64,000 nt of DNA. Origin: Leptasterias polaris (Eukaryota > Echinodermata > Asteroidea > Forcipulatida > Asteriidae). This document shows positions 9,068 through 20,846 of this stretch, in pieces; the first letter of the stretch is position 1, and each line of letters begins with the position of its first letter. The position numbers and the translations under genes were made by a program. The notes below the pieces were generated by a model, which had not been told where the DNA came from, ran no database searches, and was given only the letters and a program-made list of their open reading frames with translations. The stretch spans positions 372,001 to 436,000 of the forward strand of contig JAZGTN010000163.1 in assembly GCA_037783415.1 (NCBI GenBank), written 5' to 3'.

Positions 9068-12000
9068 CTGAGTATGATGCACCATACAGGTAGAAATAGT
9101 TATTAACTCGTTAAAAATATTTAATTAGTTAAAATTCACGAGAAGCTAAAACTGCCGTCTTCATGACTTGCCTTTATCTTGCATAATTATTTAAAACAAG
9201 TGTCTTTTCTTTCAATATTATAAATTTAACAAACCGTTCTGTATGAAGACTAATGTCTAAAAATCAAGCAAGCTATTTTTTAAAATGCAACCAATAGCTC
9301 ATACTATGCTCGACTTATTTTAACGACATCATCGTCTAACATACAATTAACGAAGATTTACACTTTACTTTCCTTGAAATTTCAAAAGCTATCAACAATG
9401 TTTTCAGCGATTCAATGATATAGCTAACGCATTAAAACAGCACTGAGCCCAGCAAGAACCCGAACACCTAGAGTTTGTTTTACAAACTCTAAATCTCTAG
9501 TTAGGTGTTCGGTCCACAGACCGAACAACTCCTTGTTTTTGTTCGGTTTTTTTTTTTTTTTTTTTTTCTTTGTTTTGCTTAATCTTCTGATAGTCGTTTG
9601 TCCGCAGAAAAAAACATACTTGCAAACCTTTGATCAACTTGAAACTTAATGTGACATTAGAACATAAAGAGCAGAAGACGTGTGAGCAATGACGTCATGC
9701 TGACGTCATCGGGTGTCAAATTACAAGCCATTTAAGGTCAAAAAAGTGCCCTCATGCCAATGCCTGTATGTTTCTGAATAGGAAAGCTATAATATTCATA
9801 TTTAAACATTATGATAGATCAAGACACGGGCAACATTTGAAAAGTTAACGCCAAATTCACATGACCTTTACTTCCGGTCGTAACGGAAGGTCAAAGTTTG
9901 CCTTTCTGCAATTCTTAACCAAAAAACATTTCCTGCCCAAATTCTTCACTTCTGTTTATCCGATCAACCTCAAATTTACACCATGTTAGAACCTTGATGA
10001 AACCTCCATCAAGTTGTTGTGACGTCATGATTACGTCATCAGGTGTTGAAATACAGTAAATCAAAATTTAATATTTCAAAAAATCATAACTTAATCATTA
10101 CTGAATGGATTGCTTCAATCAATACATCATCGGACAGGTCTTTTAAAACTCAACAAATGCTACACAAAGAGTTATCCCGGTTGTTCTTGACTTCCCGCTG
10201 AAAATGTAAGTTGAACATTACGTTAGTATTAGCCCGCAGGTCTGGTCATTCTGCTCCATTGACCACGCGTAATCTTGCATGTACATGTAAACAGTACACA
10301 CACTGCGCCATTGATCTTGGGTGCAAAGTCCACGAAGACTGCATTGCTGTGTCGTGATACGTTATCCATGGTGGCTGTGTCGTGATACGTTATCGATGGT
10401 GGCGCTATACCAAGTTAATGGTCCTTTGTTACTGCACTCGTCGATAAATGCAACCATCCTTCGGAAATCTACGATGTTCGACGGTGGTGCAATGAATAGC
10501 TCATTGCATAACCTTCGTGTTAGCCATTTGTTGGCTTGGTGGTGAATATCAACTGAACGAGTGTATTTTGCTGAACTGTTTTGGTGATTCACTGATTTGA
10601 ATAACTTTTGATAACTGAGAAAATGCAATCGGAAAAAGGTCAACATAACTTTGACTCTGATCAACAACGGTTTTTATGCGAATCTAACTATTAGATCCTG
10701 TTGAATACTTCAAAGAATTACAATGTGACTAGCAAAATAAATTCAACATAAATTGCACATCGTGTAAACAGTAGGTTCTTATGCCCTTTTCATAATCATG
10801 ACAAATGATGTTGCTTCACACATAAGGTAGCAAGCATGCGTAGTTTGATAACATTAATTTTTGAATTGTTAGTCTTTTAATTTATCAGTTAAGCATGTTA
10901 AGTTTGTGACTATTTACATGAAAATTGTTATACATGTGTATCTAAACTACTTTATGGAGACTCATACAGCAACGATATCACTTTCCCCCGTGTACACTAA
11001 AAGTATAAAAGTAATAGGTTTGCAAACGACTTTTTTTTGAAAATTAAAAAACTTTCAATATAAATCTGCTTACGCATTTTAGTAACATAACAGTGCCCCA
11101 TACCCGAACAAAGGGTACTGAATACTTATTGTTTTATACACTGGAACAAATCAAGTTTTTCATAGATCTATTAGAGAAATTGGCCTTTAATCTTAATCCA
11201 TTGCCTAACGCAGAATGACATACCCCCTCGCGACTGGCAACGGTGGGTAGCTAGCCAGTCAAGGCACTTGTTACAGACCAACGTGGCACAACGATAGTTG
11301 TTTACTATCAGTGCCATGTGGGCGTAACGAGAGTTTCCATTCATGTTTTACTTACAACGCAAGTGCAATCTTATCAATGGCGTACTTACTACTACGTACT
11401 AGCATTAACATGATTTCCGCTAAGATTCGACGTCTAATTGTTCCCCTACTTGCCCTTCTCATGGCTTTATTATCAATATGGAATTGAAGACGAAGTTTCA
11501 CTGAGATGACCACCTGCTTCAGTGATTCGTATGATATTTAATTATGTGGGAAAATGCAAGCAGGAAAAGACGAACAATGGTAATATGTTTTGATCATACA
11601 CCGAGAAGGAAGGATGTGTCATCGGATCGTAATGGGTGTTTCAGACCCTCGTCACGGCATGTGTTTACCTTGCTACACGGGACTAACTTCGGTAAGTTTT
11701 CCGTGTGAACATCATTGCTTTTCAAAATGATTCTTTTATTTGATGCACAATTACGTTATAAAGTTTATCCTGTATCATCAAGTGGTGACCGTTGGTGAAA
11801 TGTTTTTAAAACTAAGGAACGTTTAATATGAACGTCGAAGAGATAGAGTTGGGCAATGGGGGATTGGTATGAATGTTGGCTATGTCACTATAGTCAGAAA
11901 ATGGTCAGACTGATGAATGTTTTCCGTCAACTTTGTATAGCGACATACTTATTTGAAAACCCTTCGATAAAGTTTCCCCTAATAAGGTTTCGTTTATAAG

Positions 12001-12074
12001 TTGTTCACATCAAAAACAGGATGTGCACCTTCCACTCATTTTTTTTGGCGTAATTTCCTTACTCTGATATGTTG

Positions 12075-12150
12075 TATTGTTATGAGCCCTCGAACAGGTT
12101 GGTCCTGGAGAGAGCGCAATATAAATTCAATAAATTATTATTATTATTAT
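12075..12150 (+). repeat. LINE/SINE-type 3' tail in unit 5
   Basis: Same embedded tail as at 4880-4955: CCCTCGAACAGG, GAGAGCGCAATATAAATTC, then (ATT)n. Confidence 0.55.
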
Positions 12151-13012
12151 AAAATCATGAAATGTTGTAAGTCTTGAATTTTATTTATTTGAGCAGTTTC
12201 AGCTTGACTTAATTTGCTTTGAGTCATACTTTGTTTATTGTTTTTTCTTCTTCAGAATATACAACACATCAGTACCCGAATGTTCTCCAGTGAAAAAAAT
12301 CATACTCGTTGCTGTGTTGAATTCCCTAATTTCTTGCTGAATGTATGATGATGCACCATACAGGTAGAAATAGTTATTAACTCGTTAAAACTATTTTATT
12401 AGTTAAAATTCACGAGAGGCTTAAATTTGCCGTCTTTATGACTTGCCTTTATCTTGCATAATTATTAAAAACATGTGTTTTTTATTTCAATATTATAAAT
12501 TTAACAAACCGTTCTGTATAAAGACTAATGTCTAAATATCAAGCAAGCTATTTTTTTAAATGCAACCAATAGCTCATTGTATGCTCGACTTGTTTTAACA
12601 ATCAAAGTATCATGCACCGATACATAATGAGAAGCCAAATCACAGTATTTGAAAACCTGTTAAAACTTCTAAGAATTGTAATTTAATAATGTCAACATGA
12701 TTTGCATAGTCGGATTTATTATAAAGAATCAATATCCATTGGAAAATAAATAAACTTCTGTGAGTGGCATACATGATAGTTGTACTTGTGAGTAATTCAA
12801 AGGCTCGTTTTAAGATATGCAACCAAAACGAAAGGAAATTCGAAAAATGTATGCTGCTCTGTATGAAAGGACAATATTGACCCTCTGCCCTTTCAAATAA
12901 ATTAAATAATGTACTCTTCGTTTTTCACTTACAATTTAAAGCACATAATTAAATACCAATGTCTCGATAAGAACTTATCTAACGTCATGACGTCATCAGT
13001 TTTCAAATGTAG

Positions 13013-13035
13013 GATAAGGATAAGGATAAGGATCA
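13013..13035 (+). repeat. GGATAA hexamer repeat, four copies
   Basis: A short run of GGATAA repeats lies in the 3' part of the fusion unit. It recurs near 20,552, 28,267 and 30,404 but is absent from units 3 and 6, so it marks one sublineage. Confidence 0.6.
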
Positions 13036-13746
13036 TTTTTTTTAGCAACCAAAATAGGGTTGGATTCGTTAATTTGGCTTTAACAAAAGATTATTATTTT
13101 TTAAATTTATATTGTGAGGTGCATTAATTTCCTGTGTAAACTAACGTTCAATCAACGAAGATTTACACTGTACTTTCCTTGAAATTTCAAAAGCTATCAA
13201 CAATGTTTTCAGCGATTCAATGATATAGCTAACGCATTAAAACAGCACTGAGCCCAGCGAGAACCCGAACACCTAGAGTTTGTTTTACAAACTCTAAATC
13301 TCTAGTGGATTTTTGAGTTTGTTCGCCCACCTCAAAAATACACGCATCGTTGTCCGCAGACTTTGACATATTTCCCAAACTCGCACGGTCATAAAACTTG
13401 GCAACAATATTACACCTGATGATTAGATAAAACAGAAATTTCGACAACATAATGACGTCACCCAATGAATTATTGGGTAATTAAATGTAAATAATTTAAT
13501 CAAATTTTGAGTCTTTGGTTTAACAACCATGCAGAACTCGCAAACTAAGAACGATAAGTTCGTTGTTATTTCTTGAAAACAAAGGGTACTGAATACTTAT
13601 TGTTTTATACACTGGAACAAATCAAGTTTTTCATAGATCTATTAGAGAAATTTGCCTTTAATCTTTAATCCATTGCCTAACGCAGAATGTCATACCCCCT
13701 CGCGACTGGCAACGGTGGGTAGCTAGCCAGTCAAGGCACTTGTTAC

Positions 13747-13755
13747 AGACCAACG
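13747..13755. repeat. Target-site duplication of the MITE (left copy)
   Basis: AGACCAACG, repeated at 14710-14718 on the other side of the element. Unoccupied A units carry a single copy. Confidence 0.85.
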
Positions 13756-14709
13756 TACACTCCTCTAGCAGTGGTTTCCGCGCGCCACCAGTTTACCCGC
13801 TCCAACCACTGCTAAACTTCACTTCATATCCTGCGAAGCCAATCAGCACACCGCTTACAAAATCGTTAGGCTTGTTGCACGGATAGCCAATCACAGTCGG
13901 GTATCGCGCCGCGCCCCCTAGCGTCATGCATATGCATATCTGCTCTGCTAACAACATGGCTTGCTCAATTTACGCGATGAATGTCATTTTGGAATTATTT
14001 ACAGGAAGTAGGCCTAGTCTGCAACGTCTGTAATGTGAAATGACATTTTAAATCAAAATCGAACTGAAATTCTTTTTCCAAATTAAGTAGGCTGGGCAGC
14101 CAGAACTTATGCCTTTTTTCATGATTTCGAATAATTTTTTTTTATTTTTCACTCGTAAATTTAATTCCCTGTAAAATATTAACAAGTTTCGGTGGTTATC
14201 GAGTCATAAGGAGAATAAGTGGTGACCAGTAAACGGAATTATTTCCCTATATAGGCATAGCTGATTATTATTTTCAAAAATCGAGACCTTTTTATGTTTT
14301 TTAAACTCGAACTAGAAGAAGTTTATGTTTTTCCATCTGATTTCCCACCCGCTGAGGGAAAAGTGATGTCCGTTAAACAAATACTTACTGTGTAAAACAA
14401 CACTGACAAAAACCAGGACGAAATAATACTGAAGTCGACGCAACATACAGTAGGCAAAGCAACGTTGACGTACGTGCTTATTGCACGTACAGTGTGGACA
14501 TGGGCGCAGCCATCTTTACTGTGCCAGATGAGGGTCATGTGACAGACCCAACGTCAGGTGACAGAATCTGGCCAATCATGGCAAGTGTCATCCAGGCTCG
14601 GCGTTGGGTGACGTCACACCCACGCGCTTCGCAGGATATGAAGTGAAGTTTAGCAGTGGTTGGAGCGGGTAAACTGGTGGCGCGCGGAAACCACTGCTAG
14701 AGGAGTGTA
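13756..14709. mobile_element. MITE-like DNA transposon, perfect 84-bp TIRs, 9-bp TSD
   Basis: The first 84 bases (13756-13839) and last 84 bases (14626-14709) are exact reverse complements, beginning TACACTCCTC and ending GAGGAGTGTA. The repeat AGACCAACG occurs at 13747-13755 and 14710-14718, and the empty site CAGACCAACGTGG is present in the other A units, which confirms the insertion. No transposase frame is visible in the 786-bp interior. Long TIRs with a 9-bp duplication suggest a Mutator-like source, but 8-9 bp duplications also occur in other superfamilies. The perfect arms indicate a recent insertion. Confidence 0.9.
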
Positions 14710-14718
14710 AGACCAACG
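14710..14718. repeat. Target-site duplication of the MITE (right copy)
   Basis: AGACCAACG, matching 13747-13755. Confidence 0.85.
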
Positions 14719-15477
14719 TGGCACAACGGTAGTTGTTTACTATCAGTGCCATGTGGGCGTAACGTGAGTTTCCATTCATGTTTTACTTACAACGTAGTGC
14801 AATCTTATCAATGGCGTACTTACTACTACGTACTAGCATTAACATGATTTCCGCTAAGATTCGACGTCTAATTGTTCCCCGATTCGCCCTTCTCATGGCT
14901 TTATGATCAATATGGAATTGAAGACGAAGTTTCACTGAGATGACCACCTGCTTCAGTGATTCGTATGACTTGTAATTGTTTGAGAAAATGCAAGCAGAAA
15001 AAGACGAACATTGGTTATGTGTTTATCAAACACCGAGAAGCAGAGACTTGAAGGGTCAGCTCATGAAGGGTGTTTCGGACGGCGTCCACGGCAGTGTTTA
15101 TCGATGCCATATCGGTGCCACACGGTGATAAAACGGTAAGCTTTGTGTGAAAATCATTGCTTTTCAAAAAGAGTATTTATTTAATGCACAGTTATGTTAT
15201 AAAGTTTATCCTTTATCATCAAGTGGTGGCGTTGGTGATGTTTTTAAAACCAAGGAACGTTTAGTGCGATCCTCGAGGAGGTAGAATTGGGCAATGGGGC
15301 ATTGGTATGATTGTTGGCTGTGTCACTAAAGTCAGAAAATGGTCCGACTGATGAATGTTTTTCGGCAACTTTGTATTATGACATATTTAAAGAAACCTGT
15401 GATGACGTTTGTGTTAAGTAAAGTAGGTTTTGTTTATAAGTTGTTCTCTTCCCAAGTTTGAATGTTGTTACTGTTTC

Positions 15478-15565
15478 GACCCCCCCCCCCCCCCCCCCCC
15501 CTTTGAACAGGCTGGTCATTGAGAGAGCGCAATATAAATTCAATAAATTAGTAGTATTATTATAT
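15478..15565 (+). repeat. Poly-C run and LINE/SINE-type tail in unit 6
   Basis: A run of over 20 C replaces the usual GCGCCCTCG. It is followed by GAGAGCGCAATATAAATTC and a diverged ATT tail. Confidence 0.5.
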
Positions 15566-16652
15566 AATTATGAAACGTTTTAAGTCTTGATTTTTGTTTA
15601 TTTTAACAGTTTCAGCTTGACTTAATACAGCACATCCACCGGCATGGTCTTGGATCCAGTGACAGATTTTCCAGTGTTTTTGTGTTGCATTCCTTATTTC
15701 CTGTATGATGCGCCATACAGGTAGAAATAAGTATTAACTCGTTAAAAATATTGTATTAGTTAAAATTCACGAGAGGCTTAAACTTGCCTTCTTCATGACT
15801 TGCCTTTATCTTGCATAATTATTAAAAACAAGTGTTTTTTATTTCAATATTATAAATTTAACAAACCGTTCGGTGTGAAGACTAATGTCTAAAAATCAAG
15901 CGAGCTATTTAAAAAAATGCAACCAATAGCTCATACTATGCTCGACTTATTTTAACATCATCATCAGTGCATATGTATTGAACAATCAAAGTATCATGCA
16001 CCGATACATGAGAAGCCAAATCACAGTATTTGAAAACCTGTTAAAACTTCTAAGAATTGTAACTTAATAATGTCAACATGATTTGCATAGTCGGATTTAA
16101 TATTAATCAATAAAGAATCAATAGCCATTGAAAAATAAATAAACTTCAGTGAGTGGCATACATGATAGTTGTACTTGTGAGTAATTCAAAGGCTCGTTTT
16201 AAGATATGCAACCAAAACGAAAGGAAATTCGAAAAATTGCTCTGTATTAAAGGAAAATTATGACCCTCTGCCCTTTCAAATAAATTAAATAATGTACTCT
16301 TTTGCTGACAATACGTTTTGTAAGTTCACCTTCGTTTTTCACTTACAATTTAAAGCACATAATTAAATACCAATGTCTCGATAAGAACTTATCTAACGTC
16401 ATAATGACGTCATCAGTTTTCAAATTTGACAAAAGATTAGTATTTCTAAAACTCATATTGTGAGTTGCATTAATTTCCTGTGTAAACTAACGTACAGTCA
16501 AAGAAGATTTACACTTTACTTTTCCTTGAAATTTCAAAAGCTATCAACAATGTTTTCAGCGAATCAACGATATAGCTAACGCATTAAAACAGCACTGAGC
16601 CCAGCGAAAACCCGAACACCTAGAGTTTGTTTTACAAACTCTAAATCTCTAG

Positions 16653-17101
16653 TGGATTTTTGAGTTTGTTCGCCCACCTCAAAAATACACGCATCGTTGT
16701 CCGCAGACTTTGACATCTTTCCCAAATTCGCACGGTCATGAAACTTGGCAACAATATTACACCTGATGATTAGATAAGACATAAATTTCGACAACATAAT
16801 GACGTCACCCAATGAATTATTGGGTAATTAAATGTAATTAATTTAATCAAATTTTGAGTTTTTGGTTTAACAACCATGCAGAACTCGCAAACTAAGAACG
16901 ATAAATTCGTTGTTATTTCTTGAAAACAAAGGGTATTGAATACTTATTGCTTTATACATTGGAACAAATCAAGTTTGAAATTTCAAAAGCTATCAACAAT
17001 GTTTTCAGCGATTCAATGTTATAGCTAACGCATTAAAACAGCACTGAGCCCAGCGAGAACCCGAACACCTAGAGTTTGTTTTACAAACTCTAAATCTCTA
17101 G
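16653..17101 (+). mobile_element. Array unit 7: 449-bp mini A unit
   Basis: Both A ends are present, but the interior is deleted between CAAGTTT (about 16,976) and GAAATTTCAAAAGC, sharing TTG at the joint. Unit 12 has the same joint and the same total length, so the mini unit was copied as such. Confidence 0.7.
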
Positions 17102-20100
17102 TTTTTTCTTTGTTTTGCTTATTCTTCTGATTGTAGTTTGTCCGCAGAAAAAAACATACTTGCAAACCTTTGATCAACTTGAAACTTAATGTGACATTAG
17201 AACATAAAGAGCAGAAGATGTGTGAGCAATGACGTCATGATGACGTCATCGGGTGTCAAATTACAAGCCATTTAAGGTCAAAAAAGTGCCCTCATGCCAA
17301 TGCCTGTATGTTTCTGAATAGGAAAGCTATAATATTCAAATTTAAACATTATGATAGATCAAGACACGGGCAACATTTGAAAAGTTAACGCCAAATTCAC
17401 ATGACCTTTGCTTCCGGTCGTAACGGAAGGTCAAAGTTTGCCTTTCTGCAATTCTTAACCAAAAAACATTTCCTGCCCAAATTCTTCACTTCTGTTTATC
17501 CGATCAACCTCAAATTTACACCATGTTAGAACCTTGATGAAACCTCCATCAAGTTGTTGTGACGTCATGATTACGTCATCAGGTGTTGAAATACAGTAAA
17601 TCAAAATTTAATATTTCAAAAAATCATAACTTAATCATTACTGAATGGATTGCTTCAATCAATACATCATCGGACAGGTCTTTTAAAACTCAACAAATGC
17701 TACACAAAGAGTTATCCCGGTTGTTCTTGACTTCCCGCTGAAAATGTAAGTTGAACATTACGTTAGTATTAGCCCGCAGGTCTGGTCATTCTGCTCCATT
17801 GACCACGCGTAATCTTGCATGTACATGTAAACAGTACACACACTGCGCCATTGATCTTGGGTGCAAAGTCCACGAAGACTGCATTGCTGTGTCGTGATAC
17901 GTTATCCATGGTGGCTGTGTCGTGATACGTTATCGATGGTGGCGCTATACCAAGTTAATGGTCCTTTGTTACTGCACTCGTCGATAAATGCAACCATCCT
18001 TCGGAAATCTACGATGTTCGACGGTGGTGCAATGAATAGCTCATTGCATAACCTTCGTGTTAGCCATTTGTTGGCTTGGTGGTGAATATCAACTGAACGA
18101 GTGTATTTTGCTGAACTGTTTTGGTGATTCACTGATTTGAATAACTTTTGATAACTGAGAAAATGCAATCGGAAAAAGGTCAACATAACTTTGACTCTGA
18201 TCAACAACGGTTTTTATGCGAATCTAACTATTAGATCCTGTTGAATACTTCAAAGAATTACAATGTGACTAGCAAAATAAATTCAACATAAATTGCACAT
18301 CGTGTAAACAGTAGGTTCTTATGCCCTTTTCATAATCATGACAAATGATGTTGCTTCACACATAAGGTAGCAAGCATGCGTAGTTTGATAACATTAATTT
18401 TTGAATTGTTAGTCTTTTAATTTATCAGTTAAGCATGTTAAGTTTGTGACTATTTACATGAAAATTGTTATACATGTGTATCTAAACTACTTTATGGAGA
18501 CTCATACAGCAACGATATCACTTTCCCCCGTGTACACTAAAAGTATAAAAGTAATAGGTTTGCAAACGACTTTTTTTTGAAAATTAAAAAACTTTCAATA
18601 TAAATCTGCTTACGCATTTTAGTAACATAACAGTGCCCCATACCCGAACAAAGGGTACTGAATACTTATTGTTTTATACACTGGAACAAATCAAGTTTTT
18701 CATAGATCTATTAGAGAAATTGGCCTTTAATCTTAATCCATTGCCTAACGCAGAATGACATACCCCCTCGCGACTGGCAACGGTGGGTAGCTAGCCAGTC
18801 AAGGCACTTGTTACAGACCAACGTGGCACAACGATAGTTGTTTACTATCAGTGCCATGTGGGCGTAACGAGAGTTTCCATTCATGTTTTACTTACAACGC
18901 AAGTGCAATCTTATCAATGGCGTACTTACTACTACGTACTAGCATTAACATGATTTCCGCTAAGATTCGACGTCTAATTGTTCCCCTACTTGCCCTTCTC
19001 ATGGCTTTATTATCAATATGGAATTGAAGACGAAGTTTCACTGAGATGACCACCTGCTTCAGTGATTCGTATGATATTTAATTATGTGGGAAAATGCAAG
19101 CAGGAAAAGACGAACAATGGTAATATGTTTTGATCATACACCGAGAAGGAAGGATGTGTCATCGGATCGTAATGGGTGTTTCAGACCCTCGTCACGGCAT
19201 GTGTTTACCTTGCTACACGGGACTAACTTCGGTAAGTTTTCCGTGTGAACATCATTGCTTTTCAAAATGATTCTTTTATTTGATGCACAATTACGTTATA
19301 AAGTTTATCCTGTATCATCAAGTGGTGACCGTTGGTGAAATGTTTTTAAAACTAAGGAACGTTTAATATGAACGTCGAAGAGATAGAGTTGGGCAATGGG
19401 GGATTGGTATGAATGTTGGCTATATCACTATAGTCAGAAAATGGTCAGACTGATGAATGTTTTCCGTCAACTTTGTATAGCGACATACTTATTTGAAAAC
19501 CCTTCGATAAAGTTTCCCCTAATAAGGTTTCGTTTATAAGTTGTTCACATCAAAAACAGGATGTGCACCTTCCACTCATTTTTTTTGGCGTAATTTCCTT
19601 ACTCTGATATGTTGTATTGTTATGAGCCCTCGAACAGGTTGGTCCTGGAGAGAGCGCAATATAAATTCAATAAATTATTATTATTATTATAAAATCATGA
19701 AATGTTGTAAGTCTTGAATTTTATTTATTTGAGCAGTTTCAGCTTGACTTAATTTGCTTTGAGTCATACTTTGTTTATTGTTTTTTCTTCTTCAGAATAT
19801 ACAACACATCAGTACCCGAATGTTCTCCAGTGAAAAAAATCATACTCGTTGCTGTGTTGAATTCCCTAATTTCTTGCTGAATGTATGATGATGCACCATA
19901 CAGGTAGAAATAGTTATTAACTCGTTAAAACTATTTTATTAGTTAAAATTCACGAGAGGCTTAAATTTGCCGTCTTTATGACTTGCCTTTATCTTGCATA
20001 ATTATTAAAAACATGTGTTTTTTATTTCAATATTATAAATTTAACAAACCGTTCTGTATGAAGACTAATGTCTAAAAATCAAGCAAGCTATTTTTTAAAA

Positions 20101-20846
20101 TGCAACCAATAGCTCATTGTATGCTCGACTTGTTTTAACAATCAAAGTATCATGCACCGATACATAATGAGAAGCCAAATCACAGTATTTGAAAACCTGT
20201 TAAAACTTCTAAGAATTGTAATTTAATAATGTCAACATGATTTGCATAGTCGGATTTATTATAAAGAATCAATATCCATTGGAAAATAAATAAACTTCTG
20301 TGAGTGGCATACATGATAGTTGTACTTGTGAGTAATTCAAAGGCTCGTTTTAAGATATGCAACCAAAACGAAAGGAAATTCGAAAAATGTATGCTGCTCT
20401 GTATGAAAGGACAATATTGACCCTCTGCCCTTTCAAATAAATTAAATAATGTACTCTTCGTTTTTCACTTACAATTTAAAGCACATAATTAAATACCAAT
20501 GTCTCGATAAGAACTTATCTAACGTCATGACGTCATCAGTTTTCAAATGTAGGATAAGGATAAGGATAAGGATCATTTTTTTTAGCAACCAAAATAGGGT
20601 TGGATTCGTTAATTTGGCTTTAACAAAAGATTATTATTTTTTAAAATTTATATTGTGAGGTGCATTAATTTCCTGTGTAAACTAACGTTCAATCAACGAA
20701 GATTTACACTTTACTTTCCTTGAAATTTCAAAAGCTATCAACAATGTTTTCAGCGATTCAATGATATAGCTAACGCATTAAAACAGCACTGAGCCCAGCG
20801 AGAACCCGAACACCTAGAGTTTGTTTTACAAACTCTAAATCTCTAG
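17102..20846 (+). mobile_element. Array unit 8: B-to-A fusion unit (second copy), 5' trimmed
   Basis: This is nearly identical to unit 5 from the poly-T region onward, including the B/A joint at about 18,649 and the minus-strand frame. It lacks the first roughly 55 bp, including the 5' hairpin. It differs from units 5 and 10 at positions where those two agree, for example TATATCAC against TATGTCAC, and CTGTATGAAG against CTGTATAAAG. The end is the A hairpin plus CTAG at 20843-20846. Confidence 0.7.
19615..19690 (+). repeat. LINE/SINE-type 3' tail in unit 8
   Basis: Same embedded tail as in units 3 and 5. Confidence 0.55.

Larger units (their letters stand above)
6124..9500 (+). mobile_element. 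Array unit 4: composite A unit with nested retroelement debris
   Basis: The unit starts with the A-type 5' hairpin (ATTTTTGAG/CTCAAAAAT kept although the loop is shortened) and follows subfamily A to about 6375. It resumes A sequence at about 9065 and ends with the A hairpin and CTAG at 9497-9500. The roughly 2.7 kb between holds a duplicated segment, a LINE reverse-transcriptase fragment, part of a gypsy-type element and an inverted end of a fourth Helitron-like subfamily. The array frame is thus kept although the interior was replaced or invaded. Confidence 0.6.
9501..13305 (+). mobile_element. Array unit 5: B-to-A fusion unit (first copy)
   Basis: The 5' part (9501-11109) is subfamily B and stops at CCCGAAC, just short of its own 3' hairpin. 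From 11,110 the sequence continues as subfamily A, starting about 275 bp inside A. The junction shares the bases AAC between both parents. The unit ends with the A hairpin and CTAG at 13302-13305. The fusion removed the B 3' end and the A 5' end, so one 3,805-bp unit replaces two. Nearly identical copies are units 8 and 10. Confidence 0.7.
13306..16652 (+). mobile_element. Array unit 6: subfamily A (long form) with nested MITE
   Basis: The unit starts with the A 5' hairpin and ends with the A 3' hairpin and CTAG at 16649-16652. Without the 954-bp MITE and its duplicated 9 bp the unit would be about 2,384 bp, close to unit 3. The cassette region is diverged, and the LINE tail (15,500-15,565) follows a run of more than 20 C residues. 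Confidence 0.7.

Noticed and set aside
10321..10545. Plus-strand frame of 74 codons repeated at 17861 and 25576
   Set aside because: It overlaps the minus-strand frame, recurs only in recently copied units and shows no protein features. It is treated as a shadow of repeat DNA.
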